From Mesorhizobium loti (GTDB taxonomy: Bacteria; Pseudomonadota; Alphaproteobacteria; Rhizobiales; Rhizobiaceae): a DNA stretch of 64,000 nucleotides. The stretch is taken from assembly GCF_003148495.1 (NCBI RefSeq), contig NZ_QGGH01000005.1:124001-188000 (forward strand), given 5' to 3'. The translations under genes were made by a program, and so were the position numbers. Every line of letters starts with the position of its first letter. The stretch's first letter is position 1. Below the pieces are notes generated by a model that saw nothing but the letters and a program-made list of their open reading frames with translations, was not told the DNA's origin and made no database searches. Below are positions 34,870 to 42,901 of the stretch, one piece after another.

Positions 34870-35387
34870 AAAAGAAAAGGGGACCTAATTGGAAACAGGC
34901 CGCACAGAAAAAGCCTGCTAAGCCTCGACGAGAACCTATTGTTGAGCTGACGGAAGACGAGCGGGAGGAGGAGGCGTCGCAAGCGATCGAGAAGGCAGTA
35001 ATCCACCTCAAGGAAGCTGAGGAGATGGCTCCTTGGGGTAAGGCGCCAAACGCCTGCGCTCATGCCGCATATTATGCCATGCACTTTGTGGCGGTCGCTG
35101 CACTCTTCCGGTCTGGTGGGGTGGGAAAGCACAAAAGCGTCCCAAAGAGTCATGAACATGTTCTTCGGCACTACATCAAGCTCGCTGAAGCTTCGACCTC
35201 CCCAATCAAAGAAAGTGCCATGATGCTCAATCGTGCGCTAAACCTACGACTTGAAAGCGACTATTTCATCAATGACCAAGGGGTTTGGGACAGCGGTATG
35301 CACGGCGCCTCGAAGAATGAGGCTGCCGAGATGACCGCCGAAGCACGAAAATTGCTGAATGCTTGGATGGCCGTCTGGAAGCAATAA
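34866..35387 (+). CDS. HEPN-domain protein (toxin of MNT/HEPN pair)
   Basis: 173 residues. The helical HEPN core (COG1895/PF05168 type) spans about 40-165: ACAHAAYYAMHFVAVAALFRSG, KSHEHVLRHYIKLAE, then LNRALNLRLESDYF, which corresponds to the usual LRxxADY segment. An unusual Lys/Arg/Pro-rich N-terminal tail of about 24 residues precedes it. HEPN proteins are typically RNases or bind RNA; activity here is inferred. GTG start overlapping the MNT stop. tRNA fragment F2 follows 36 bp after the stop. Confidence 0.78.
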   Translation: MKKKRGPNWKQAAQKKPAKPRREPIVELTEDEREEEASQAIEKAVIHLKEAEEMAPWGKAPNACAHAAYYAMHFVAVAALFRSGGVGKHKSVPKSHEHVLRHYIKLAEASTSPIKESAMMLNRALNLRLESDYFINDQGVWDSGMHGASKNEAAEMTAEARKLLNAWMAVWKQ

Positions 35388-35730
35388 GGTTGGAGCAAGC
35401 TGTAGCTACACCTCTCTTGTATCACAGGTTCGAATCCTGTCGGCTGCCACAGCTGTTGCGGAGGACTTGCCCCTATCGGCCAACTGCATCTGGACATGTT
35501 GGCATGACCACACTGCCATTTCGAAGAGAATCGTCACCGCACCCCGCCTGGTGATTGCCACAACCAGTGATCGGCTTAGCAAGGAATGGGCGGTCTGACA
35601 CAATCGCAATCGATGTACGGCTAACCTAAACACGCTGCCGATTGCTTCCGTGGTGCTTCCGCCACGTATTTCGCGACCTCTTCTTGCCGAAGCAAGCCCT
35701 TGCTAACCGCATGTTTTCACAGTATAAAAA
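35388..35730. other. Non-coding right part of the islet up to tRNA-Arg
   Basis: 343 bp with tRNA fragment F2 at its left end; otherwise no gene or clear structure is seen. Confidence 0.5.
35422..35449 (+). repeat. tRNA 3'-end fragment F2, inverted copy of the tRNA-Arg T arm
   Basis: ACAGG-TTCGAAT-CCTGT is a complete T arm followed by CGGCTGCCA. The 22 bases at 35422-35443 are identical, in inverted orientation, to 35739-35760 in tRNA-Arg. The 5' half of a tRNA is absent. Part of the identity is expected from the conserved T loop. Confidence 0.6.
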
Positions 35731-35807
<77 letters not shown>

Positions 35808-35938
35808 TTTCCGGAATCCGGAAAACGAACCAGCCGGTGAACCGGCAAGTCACGGCTTCTTAGCGGAAGCAGGCGCGGGCTTCAACGGGCAAATGGCGAT
35901 TGGCGCAGCGACCTGGCCCGGTGCGCCCAGGCTACAGC

Positions 35939-36859
35939 CTATGAGGTTGCCGCCTCGCTCTTCACCGTCCGCCGCCCCCGCACGGCCCGCTTCGGCTTCT
36001 TCGCGCCCGCCAGTTCGTGCATTGCGTCCAGCTGCATCTGCTGCATTTCGGCCAGGCGGGTCCATTGGCGCGAGATGAGGTAGTCGAGTTTTTCGTGCAG
36101 ATGGCGCACTTCGAGCTCGGCCTTGAGGTTGACGCGGTAGTCGTTGAAGGAGCGCAGGCGGTCCTTGGACTCCTGCCGCCGCTGGCTCATCATGATGATC
36201 GGCGCCTGGATGGCGGCGATGCAGGAGAGCAGCAGGTTGAGCAGGATGAAGGGATAGGGGTCGAAGGCGCTGCTCATGCCGGCGATCAAATTGATGCCGA
36301 TCCACACCAGCAGCACGCTGCCAAACGAGATCAGGAACCACCAGCTGCCGCCGAAGGCCGCCATGTTGTCGGAGACGCGGTCGGCGAAGGTGCGGTGCTC
36401 CTCGAATTCTTCTTCTGAGTTTTCGGAAATCGTGTCCTGCCTGGCGATGCTCTCGACCACCTGGCGGTCGAGCTCGGAGAATTCGCCGTGCTCCTGCTGC
36501 AGCAGCTCCTCCATGTAGCGCATGCGGTAGCGGCCGAGCTCGGCGCGGCTGATGCGGGCGCCGGTCGGCAGATCCGGGTGATCGGCGTGGATGCGGTCGG
36601 CGAGGCTCGGGCGCAGCGTGTCGATGCGCACCAGATCGCGCTTGCGGAATTTGCGACCCGATATCGCCGACGGTTTTTTCTTCGGCTTGCCGCGCGATGC
36701 GCCTGGCGCCGATGGCTCCGAGTCCGGCACATCGGGCGTTTCGAGCTGCTCGTCCGAACCCGGATCGGCCTCGTGCTCGCCGACAATCGGCGCCTCGAAA
36801 TATTCGCCGCCATTGTCGTTCTCTGCCGCCTGCTCGGGTGTTTTCGGGACGGTGCTCAT
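35939..36859 (-). CDS. DUF1003 membrane protein
   Basis: 306 residues. An acidic, disordered N-terminus of about 60 residues leads into a basic patch (RGKPKKKPSAISGRKFRKRD). DUF1003 follows, with two transmembrane helices (SWWFLISFGSVLLVWIGINLI and YPFILLNLLLSCIAAIQAPIIMM) and the conserved RRQESKDRLRSFNDYRVNLKAELEVRHLHEKLD after the second helix. Function unknown, inner membrane. GGAG precedes ATG 36859. A compact promoter-leader-terminator unit lies about 250 bp upstream on the same strand (37107-37198) and may control it. Confidence 0.88.
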   Translation of the reverse strand: MSTVPKTPEQAAENDNGGEYFEAPIVGEHEADPGSDEQLETPDVPDSEPSAPGASRGKPKKKPSAISGRKFRKRDLVRIDTLRPSLADRIHADHPDLPTGARISRAELGRYRMRYMEELLQQEHGEFSELDRQVVESIARQDTISENSEEEFEEHRTFADRVSDNMAAFGGSWWFLISFGSVLLVWIGINLIAGMSSAFDPYPFILLNLLLSCIAAIQAPIIMMSQRRQESKDRLRSFNDYRVNLKAELEVRHLHEKLDYLISRQWTRLAEMQQMQLDAMHELAGAKKPKRAVRGRRTVKSEAATS

Positions 36860-37106
36860 GGTGCGGGCTCCTGTGGTCGTGCTGCGAAGGACGATAAGCA
36901 GAGGTGGCGGCGCATAGCCAGCGCGGGACACGGATTTCGCAGGCCGGACAAGTGGTTTTGATCGAAGAGGCGATGTGGCTGGCGGCGGCGCGGTGAGGCA
37001 TTGGAGATCGTCGTCATCCGTGGGCGACGCTCCGTCGCGAAGACCATGGGATCTGCGCTGCGTTGCTTCGCTCCTTGCTCCGAGTCTGTGGAAGGACGGC
37101 ACCGGC

Positions 37107-37132
37107 AACAAAAAACCCGCCTTGCGGCGGGT
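37107..37132 (-). terminator. Intrinsic terminator, minus strand
   Basis: ACCCGCC (37126-37132 on minus) pairs perfectly with GGCGGGT (37115-37121) around a 4-nt GCAA loop and is followed on the minus strand by TTTTTTGTT. Confidence 0.8.
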
Positions 37133-37163
37133 CGGCGGGTCACTGGCGCAAATCAGCACCATA
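37107..37163 (-). ncRNA. Candidate small RNA or attenuated leader upstream of the DUF1003 gene
   Basis: A transcript starting near 37163 would begin almost at an ATG (37160-37162) and end about 57 nt later at a strong intrinsic terminator (37107-37132). It contains two tandem GACCCGCC copies (37134-37141 and 37126-37133 on the minus strand), either of which could pair with the terminator arm GGCGGGT, so alternative folds are possible. Whether it acts as a free RNA or an attenuator is unknown. Confidence 0.45.
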
Positions 37164-37169
37164 CGCAAG

Positions 37170-37198
37170 TTTATAGCATAGTTGCCGTCATCGGGCAA
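37170..37198 (-). promoter_or_regulatory. Candidate sigma70-type promoter of the leader/small RNA
   Basis: On the minus strand TTGCCC (37193-37198), exactly 17 bp, then TATAAA (37170-37175). It directly precedes the short unit ended by the terminator at 37107-37132. Confidence 0.5.
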
Positions 37199-37212
37199 TT
37201 GTCGAGGTCGGC

Positions 37213-37388
37213 GCCGCCCCTCATCGCCCTGCCGGGTACTTCTCCCCGTATAGCGACGGGGAGAAGGGGGTGGCCGCAACGACGGTGTCCTTCTTGCAAC
37301 GTTGATGATTGGCGAAACCGGCGACGAGAGCGCCCCTCTCCCCGTCACTATACGGGGAGAGGATGCCGGCAGGCAGGTGAGGGGCGGC
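37213..37388. repeat. Palindromic intergenic repeat element (rhizobial RIME-like)
   Basis: Ends are exact 11-bp inverted repeats: GCCGCCCCTCA at 37213-37223 and TGAGGGGCGGC at 37378-37388. Nested inside are CCTGCCGG/CCGGCAGG and two hairpins, built on CTCCCCGTATAG and CTATACGGGGAG. Such elements are dispersed in rhizobial intergenic regions; copy number cannot be judged from one window. Confidence 0.7.
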
Positions 37389-37483
37389 ATCAACGCCCGA
37401 AAAGGGAGATGGTGCGAGTTCGAAACCTGAATCGATTGCCCTGGCAGCCGGGGCAAGCCAGGCGCAAATCGCGGTGCCGCCTA

Positions 37484-38374
37484 CTACTGCTCGGCGAACA
37501 TCAGCCTTGTCTTGGTGCCGTCCATGGCCGGCGACAAACTCCGCTGGATCAGCGCCTCGACATGGTCGTTGCGCTGGCGGGCTGAGTCGGCGCCCATCAC
37601 CACGACGATCAGGTTGCGGCCGTCGGCATTGTAGGAGGTGACGATGTTGAAGCCCGACGCCCTGATGTAGCCGGTCTTGATGCCGTCGACGCCGCGCACG
37701 CGGCCGAGCATGTCGTTGTGGCCGCGCACCAGCCTGCCGCGGAACATGAAGTCGCTTTCGGAGAAATAGTGGAACTGCTGGGGAAAGCGCTGATGCAGCG
37801 CCATGCCGAGCACCGCCATGTCGCGCGCCGTGGTCATCTGGCTGTCGTCGGGCAGGCCCGATGCGTTGCGGAAGGTGGTGCTGGTCATGCCAAGCTGGCG
37901 CGCCTTGGATGTCATCATGGCGGCGAACTGATCTTCACTGCCGCCGAGATATTCGCCGACCGCCACCGCCACGTCGTTGGCCGATTTGACGACGATGGCG
38001 CGGATCGCCGAATCGACGTCGATGCTCTCGCCGCGCCGGAAGCGCATCTTGGTCGGCGGCTGCGAGGCGGCATGGTCCGAAACCGGGATCTGCGTCTCCT
38101 TGGTGACGCGGCCGGCCTCCAGCGCCTCGAACAGCAGATAGAGCGTCATCATCTTGGTCAGCGAGGCCGGGTAGCGCTGCGCCGTCGAGTTGACCTCGAA
38201 CAGCTGCTTGCCGGTCCTGGCGTCGACGACGATGGCGGCATATTTCTGCGCCGGCGCCGGCACGGCCAGCACGCTGTCGGGCGGCGTCGTGGTGGTGCAG
38301 CCGGCAAGCAGCACCAGCAGGGCGAGTGCCGCAAAAACTCTCTGGATGAGCGGAAGGGGACGCAGGTTGGACAA
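37484..38374 (-). CDS. D-alanyl-D-alanine carboxypeptidase (DacA/DacF type), lipoprotein
   Basis: 296 residues, penicillin-binding serine peptidase (S11) trimming peptidoglycan stem peptides in the periplasm. Motifs: SLTK with nucleophile Ser71 and Lys74, SAND near 131, and KTG in GIKTGYIRASG. The N-terminus is a lipoprotein signal with lipobox LAGC (Cys26), so it is membrane-anchored, while many homologues use a C-terminal amphipathic helix instead. The protein is short and ends soon after the catalytic domain, consistent with that. Confidence 0.9.
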   Translation of the reverse strand: MSNLRPLPLIQRVFAALALLVLLAGCTTTTPPDSVLAVPAPAQKYAAIVVDARTGKQLFEVNSTAQRYPASLTKMMTLYLLFEALEAGRVTKETQIPVSDHAASQPPTKMRFRRGESIDVDSAIRAIVVKSANDVAVAVGEYLGGSEDQFAAMMTSKARQLGMTSTTFRNASGLPDDSQMTTARDMAVLGMALHQRFPQQFHYFSESDFMFRGRLVRGHNDMLGRVRGVDGIKTGYIRASGFNIVTSYNADGRNLIVVVMGADSARQRNDHVEALIQRSLSPAMDGTKTRLMFAEQ

Positions 38375-38611
38375 GGGCAGGTCTGTTCTGGGGTCGGCTG
38401 TTGCTGAGATGAGGCGAAGCTAACGTAACGCGGCTGTTGCGTCCATTTGGTTAATGGCGGTCATACAAAGGAATGTCATGCCCTCGCTTGGGTTCCTCGC
38501 CCCACAAGGGGGAGGGTGAAGGCAACCCTTGATGCAAAATGCCTGCCGCAGTGCTTGCGCAACCGCCGCCGAACGGGTTCTGTTTGCGCCTGCAGAATCG
38601 GTGAGAACGCA

Positions 38612-39712
38612 ATGACCATCAGCATGATCAAGGCCAGGGGTATTTCGGTTTCGCTCGACCTCACGGTCGGCCACATCGCCGACATGGCCGTCGAGGGTGG
38701 CGGGCGGCAGCTGAAGCCGCTGCACCGCGCACCCTGGGTCGATGCGAACGAGACGCTGCCGGACAATTTGCCGGAAGGCACGGTTCGGCTGTCCGGCGAT
38801 TTTCTCTGTGCGCCGTTTTCGCGCAGCGATGTCGAGGAGGCGCCGCTGCATGGCTGGCCGGCCAACAGCGCCTGGGATGTCGTCGACAGTGCTGCGACTG
38901 GCGATGGCTGGCGCGCGATCTACCGCCTGCGGCACAAGGTGATGGGCGCGAGCGTCGACAAGATCCTGACGCTGCGCGACGACCATCCCTTCCTCTACCA
39001 GGAGCATGTGTTTTCCGGCGGCCATGGCGCGATTTCGGTCGCGCATCACCCGATGACGGCGATGACGGGCGGCGGCAGGCTGGCCTTTTCGCCAAAGCGG
39101 TTTGCCGCGACGCTGGACGATCCGCTGGAGCCGGATCCCGCACGCGGCCGCTTCATGCTGGCCTATCCGGCACGCTCCGCCGATCTCAGCCATTTTCCCG
39201 CCGCCGGCGGCGGCACGCTTGATCTCACGGAATACCGTATGGACGACCGCCGCGAGGATTTCATCACCCTGGTCGAGGCCGATCATGGCGGGCCGGGCTG
39301 GACCGCGCTTGCGCGACAGGCCGAAGAGGACCTGGTGCTGGTGCTGAAGAACCCCGCCGAGCTGCCGATCACCATGCTGTGGCTCAGCAATGGCGGGCGC
39401 GACTACGCACCCTGGAGCGGCCGCCACCTTGGCGTACTCGGCATCGAGGACGGCCGCGCTGCCGTCGGCCATGCCGCCTCGATCGGCGACAACTGGCTGA
39501 AGCGCGAAGGGATGGCGACCGCTTTTGCGCTGGGCGAAGGCCAAAGCGTTTCCTTTCGCCATGTCATCGGCGCCATGCCGCTGTCCGGCGGCGAGCCGCC
39601 GCGGGAGGTCACGACGGCGGATGGCCGCATGTGGCTGGCAGCCGGCGGCTCATCCCGGGAGGTTCCCTTCGACAGCGATTTCCTGCGCATCGGTCGGCCC
39701 GCGGCCGCCTGA
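38612..39712 (+). CDS. Putative aldose 1-epimerase / galactose-mutarotase-like protein
   Basis: 366 residues with the look of a galactose-mutarotase-like beta-sandwich: ILTLRDDHPFLYQEHVFSGGHGAISVAHHPM in the middle, LWLSNGGRDYAPWSGRHLGVLGIEDGRA, and a C-terminal LGEGQSVSFRHVIGAMPL, as in aldose-1-epimerase-related hypothetical proteins. No signal peptide. The ATG at 38612 is used; the upstream extension of the frame looks non-coding. The kinase gene follows on the same strand 110 bp later. Carbohydrate binding is likely, catalysis uncertain. Confidence 0.65.
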   Translation: MTISMIKARGISVSLDLTVGHIADMAVEGGGRQLKPLHRAPWVDANETLPDNLPEGTVRLSGDFLCAPFSRSDVEEAPLHGWPANSAWDVVDSAATGDGWRAIYRLRHKVMGASVDKILTLRDDHPFLYQEHVFSGGHGAISVAHHPMTAMTGGGRLAFSPKRFAATLDDPLEPDPARGRFMLAYPARSADLSHFPAAGGGTLDLTEYRMDDRREDFITLVEADHGGPGWTALARQAEEDLVLVLKNPAELPITMLWLSNGGRDYAPWSGRHLGVLGIEDGRAAVGHAASIGDNWLKREGMATAFALGEGQSVSFRHVIGAMPLSGGEPPREVTTADGRMWLAAGGSSREVPFDSDFLRIGRPAAA

Positions 39713-39822
39713 TGGGATTGCGCGAGCGCAGGGTTTGAAATTTCCACGAACTGCCGCCAAGATGTGGCCGAAATCATCATGCGGAACATGGTGGATTTGA
39801 AGCTCCTGCCAGCGAGGCTGTC

Positions 39823-40443
39823 ATGTCCGAAATCGCCCATCTCGCCGCCACCATCTTCAAGCGTGCCGGCAAGGCAAACCGCTTCATCGTCGCCATTGCC
39901 GGGCCGCCAGGCTCCGGCAAGTCGACGCTGTCGGCGCGGCTGCATGACCTGCTGCCCGAAGGTGCTTCGGAAGTCGTGCCGATGGACGGCTTCCACTATG
40001 ACGACGCCGTGCTCGAGCGGCGCGGCCTGCGCGCGCGCAAGGGCGCGCCGGAAACCTTCGACTTTGCCGGTTTTGAGGCCCTGCTGAAACGTATCCGGGC
40101 CGGCGAACCCGACATCGCCATCCCGGTCTTCGACCGCAACGTGGAGCTGTCGCGCGCCGCCGCCTCGATCGTCGCCACCGAGACCAAATTCATCCTGGTC
40201 GAGGGCAACTACCTGTTGCTCGACGAAGAGCCGTGGTCGCGGCTGGCGCCGCTGTTCGATTTCTCGATCTTCGTCGACGTGCCGCGCAATGAGCTCGAGC
40301 GCCGCCTGCTTGAGCGCTGGCACGGGCACGGCCGCTCCGATGCGGATGCGCGCGCCTGGATCGCTTCCAACGACATGCCCAACATCGAGCGCGTGCTCGC
40401 CCGCCGCAGTGCCGCCGATCTGGTGATCGGCCTTTCCGCTTGA
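39823..40443 (+). CDS. P-loop nucleoside/sugar kinase (FrcK / uridine-kinase-like)
   Basis: 206 residues, phosphoribulokinase/uridine kinase superfamily. The Walker A motif GPPGSGKST is at about residues 27-35, VPMDGFHYDD carries the substrate Asp, and FILVEGNYLLLDEEPWSRLAPLFDFSIFVDV is the family hallmark. Similar rhizobial proteins are found beside fructose-type importers (FrcK) and resemble pantothenate kinase. Substrate unassigned. Confidence 0.82.
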   Translation: MSEIAHLAATIFKRAGKANRFIVAIAGPPGSGKSTLSARLHDLLPEGASEVVPMDGFHYDDAVLERRGLRARKGAPETFDFAGFEALLKRIRAGEPDIAIPVFDRNVELSRAAASIVATETKFILVEGNYLLLDEEPWSRLAPLFDFSIFVDVPRNELERRLLERWHGHGRSDADARAWIASNDMPNIERVLARRSAADLVIGLSA

Positions 40444-40529
40444 TTCTACGGATTGCGCAAGGGGAACCTTAAGACTTTCAGGCCGTTATCGCCGACAAGG
40501 CAATTCTGCCAAAAGAGGGAGTCCGTGCG

Positions 40530-40877
40530 ATGGCACAGAAGGCAAGAAAGCCCGCGCCCGCCAAGGGCAAGGCAACCCAATCCAAGGCAGGCGCCGGCCC
40601 GGCGATCACCGCCCGTTCGAAGGACGCCAAGCCGGCCTTTGGCAAGGCGGCGCCGAAGAAAGTGGTGCCGACAGCGGCAAAAGCCGCGCTGAAAGCCGCA
40701 AAGCCCAAAAAGGCAGCGAGCGCTGACGCCTCGATCTCGGGCAGCGCCATGCGCACGGTCAAGGCTGCAGCCAATGTGGCTGCGGGCGCGGTCGTCATCG
40801 CCGCCAGGGGCACCGCATCGTTTGCAGCCTCCATGGTCGGCAAGGGCGGCTCGAAAGCCAAGGCGAAGGCAAAGTAG
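40530..40877 (+). CDS. Lys/Ala/Pro-rich basic protein (histone H1-like)
   Basis: 115 residues, more than half Ala or Lys. Residues 1-65 are a disordered basic region with repeated KPA, KAAxK and PKK motifs. About 72-105 is a helical, fairly hydrophobic stretch (TVKAAANVAAGAVVIAARGTASFAASMVG), and it ends in KAKAKAK. The composition resembles bacterial H1/AlgP-like nucleoid proteins; the hydrophobic part could also give membrane or granule association. DNA binding is inferred only from charge. Confidence 0.65.
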   Translation: MAQKARKPAPAKGKATQSKAGAGPAITARSKDAKPAFGKAAPKKVVPTAAKAALKAAKPKKAASADASISGSAMRTVKAAANVAAGAVVIAARGTASFAASMVGKGGSKAKAKAK

Positions 40878-40894
40878 CCTTCTCCAAGGCCTAG

Positions 40895-41608
40895 CTAGCT
40901 TGCGTCAGGCTTGGCGGGTATGGTCAGGCCTTTCTGCACCGCTGGCCGCGCCAGACCGCGTTCCAGCCATGTTCCCACATTGGTGAAATCGTCGAAGCCG
41001 ACGAGTTCGCGCGCTTCGTAGAAGCCGATCAGGTTGCGCACCCAGCCGAGCAACGAGATATCGGCGATGGTGTAGTCATTGCCCATGATCCATTTGCGGC
41101 CCTTCAGCCTGATGTCGAGCACACCGAGCAGCCGCTTTGATTCATCGCGATAGCGCTCCAGCGGGCGCTTGTCGGCGATCTCGCGGCCGGCGAATTTGTG
41201 GAAGAAACCGACCTGGCCGAACATCGGCCCGATCGAGGCCATCTGGAAGAACACCCACTGGATGGTCTCGTAGCGACGCGCGGCGTCGACGGGCATGAGC
41301 AGACCGGTCTTTTCGGCGAGGTAGAGCAGGATAGCGCCGGATTCGAACAGGCCGATCGGCTTGCCGTCGGGACCGTTCGGATCGATGATCGCCGGTATCT
41401 TGCCGTTGGGATTGAGCGACAGGAATTCCGGCGTCCAGCTTTCGTTCTGGCCGATGTTGACCCAATGCGGCTCGTAGGGCAGGCCGAGCTCTTCCAGGGC
41501 AATCGATATCTTCACGCCGTTCGGCGTTGTCGCCGAATAAAGCTGGATCTGGTCCGGATGCTTGGCCGGCCAGCGTGTTGCGATCGGAAAGGCGGACAGG
41601 TCGGCCAT
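40895..41608 (-). CDS. Glutathione S-transferase, YfcG/YghU-like
   Basis: 237 residues. The N-terminal thioredoxin-like domain reads QLYSATTPNGVKISIALEELGLPYE with the TPNG active-site motif of nu-class enzymes (disulfide-bond reductase activity), then SLNPNGKIPAIIDP and LFESGAILLYLAEK. The helical C-terminal domain includes NDYTIADISLLGWVRNLIGF. CAGGAG precedes ATG 41608. It converges with the basic-protein gene. Confidence 0.9.
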   Translation of the reverse strand: MADLSAFPIATRWPAKHPDQIQLYSATTPNGVKISIALEELGLPYEPHWVNIGQNESWTPEFLSLNPNGKIPAIIDPNGPDGKPIGLFESGAILLYLAEKTGLLMPVDAARRYETIQWVFFQMASIGPMFGQVGFFHKFAGREIADKRPLERYRDESKRLLGVLDIRLKGRKWIMGNDYTIADISLLGWVRNLIGFYEARELVGFDDFTNVGTWLERGLARPAVQKGLTIPAKPDAS

Positions 41609-41965
41609 GGGAAACTCCTGAATGGGGATTTGGCGTCGAGCGACGCGATTTGGCGGGTTCACGCAGAATTAGGGGGGCAGCCGATTCTGATCAATATGCC
41701 AGCAGCAGTTTCGCCGTGCACGTACAGTCGCGGGAATTTGTGGGTATGGCAGCACGCCTCTCGCGATGGCCATCAACGCGGCGGCAGTCGGCGCGTCAAA
41801 CTACCCGCGGACGGGTCCACCATGTCATGGATTGCCCGTCGGACATCCAAGTGACAACAGGGGCGGCAACGGCCGGCTACCCCTGGCGAGGTCGACCCGA
41901 ATTATGCGCAAGACAGGCATATCTTTGGTCGCTAATGTTCCAGCGCCGCAGGGAGACAACGGCCG
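41609..41965. other. Intergenic region, nothing recognised
   Basis: 357 bp between divergent genes. Open frames here have no ribosome sites and no family features; no operator, repeat or RNA is evident. Confidence 0.4.
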
Positions 41966-42868
41966 ATGACGAGGCAAGAAACTCTGGCCAACGCCACCCG
42001 TCTCGGGCCGGTTCATCTGCGCGTCGTCGACATTCCAGCCGCTTTGCCGGTCTGGCGTGACGCCATCGGCCTCTCGACGCTGACCAGGGACAGCAGGATC
42101 GTCGAACTCGGCGTCGACGGCAAGACCCTTATCGTGTTGCACGCTGGAGCAACAACCGTCCTGCCGCCAAAGTCCCGCGATCTGTTTCATGTCGCCATTC
42201 ATGTCACGACACGCAAGGAATTGGCCCGGGTCGCAGCCCGGCTGCGTGCCTCAGGCCTGAGGCACGGCGCCCAGGATCATCTGATCTCGGAATCCTTGTA
42301 CGTTTCCGATCCATCAGGCAACGGGATCGAGATCTGCTTCGACACGCCCGGGCGCCTCGCCTCCAGGGAAGAGACGGCTGGCGGCGGTGTTTCGCTTGTC
42401 GCCAAGGACGGCACAAGGCATTCCGGCCTCGAACCTCTGGATATCGATCGATTGCTGCAGGAGCTTGGCACGGCGGACCGTGTCAAGGTTCCGCTGGCGG
42501 CGGACAGCTTCATCGGCCACATTCATATGCGTGCGCGGTCGCCCGAAACGTTGATGGCGTTCTACCTCGGCGTGCTTGGCTTCAAGCCACATATCCAGTC
42601 TGCAACGTTTGGCCTGTTCGACTGCGGCACCGGGGAACGCCCACACATGGTGGCATTCAACATCTGGGCTCGCGACGAGTTGAAAGAGCCACCGCTCGGC
42701 GCGGCAGGTCTCGAGCATTTTACCATCGTGCTTCCTACCCAGGAAGACCTCTCGGCCATCGCGCGACGTCTCGACGATGCGCACGTGCCCTCGCTGCAAA
42801 TAAACGGGGTGCTGGACCTCTCCGATCCCGAGGGAAACCGCCTGCGGGTGGTGCTCGCAAGCGATTGA
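41966..42868 (+). CDS. Two-domain VOC (glyoxalase/catechol 2,3-dioxygenase-like) protein
   Basis: 300 residues with two vicinal-oxygen-chelate domains. The first (about 10-130) runs GPVHLRVVDIPAALPVWRDAIGL to YVSDPSGNGIEICFDTP with candidate metal ligands His and Glu. The second (about 165-300) starts IGHIHMRARSPETLMAFYLGVLGF and ends LDLSDPEGNRLRVVL, where the expected terminal Glu is replaced. Resembles the CatE/YfiE group of extradiol-dioxygenase-like proteins. Substrate unknown. The sulfotransferase gene follows 33 bp later. Confidence 0.82.
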   Translation: MTRQETLANATRLGPVHLRVVDIPAALPVWRDAIGLSTLTRDSRIVELGVDGKTLIVLHAGATTVLPPKSRDLFHVAIHVTTRKELARVAARLRASGLRHGAQDHLISESLYVSDPSGNGIEICFDTPGRLASREETAGGGVSLVAKDGTRHSGLEPLDIDRLLQELGTADRVKVPLAADSFIGHIHMRARSPETLMAFYLGVLGFKPHIQSATFGLFDCGTGERPHMVAFNIWARDELKEPPLGAAGLEHFTIVLPTQEDLSAIARRLDDAHVPSLQINGVLDLSDPEGNRLRVVLASD

Positions 42869-42901
42869 CGTGACGGCTGTGGGCCTGAGCCAGGAGGGAC
42901 A

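Larger units (their letters stand above)
36860..37483. other. Intergenic region between DUF1003 gene and carboxypeptidase gene
   Basis: 624 bp without a protein gene. It contains the candidate attenuator/small RNA (37107-37198) and a palindromic dispersed-repeat element (37213-37388). The part at 36860-37106 shows nothing clear. Confidence 0.5.

Noticed and set aside
35374..35449. Complete tRNA gene ending at F2
   Set aside because: There is no 5' acceptor match (GCAGCCG) upstream, and the sequence before CCA is too short for a full acceptor strand; the 5' part overlaps the HEPN gene.
35850..35938. C-terminus of a small lipoprotein on the minus strand (GCSLGAPGQVAAP...)
   Set aside because: The frame has no start codon of its own near this stretch and upstream is the shadow of the DUF1003 gene.
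41527..42060. Open frame spanning the gap between the glutathione transferase and VOC genes
   Set aside because: It overlaps parts of both genes in other frames, with no ribosome site and shadow-type composition.
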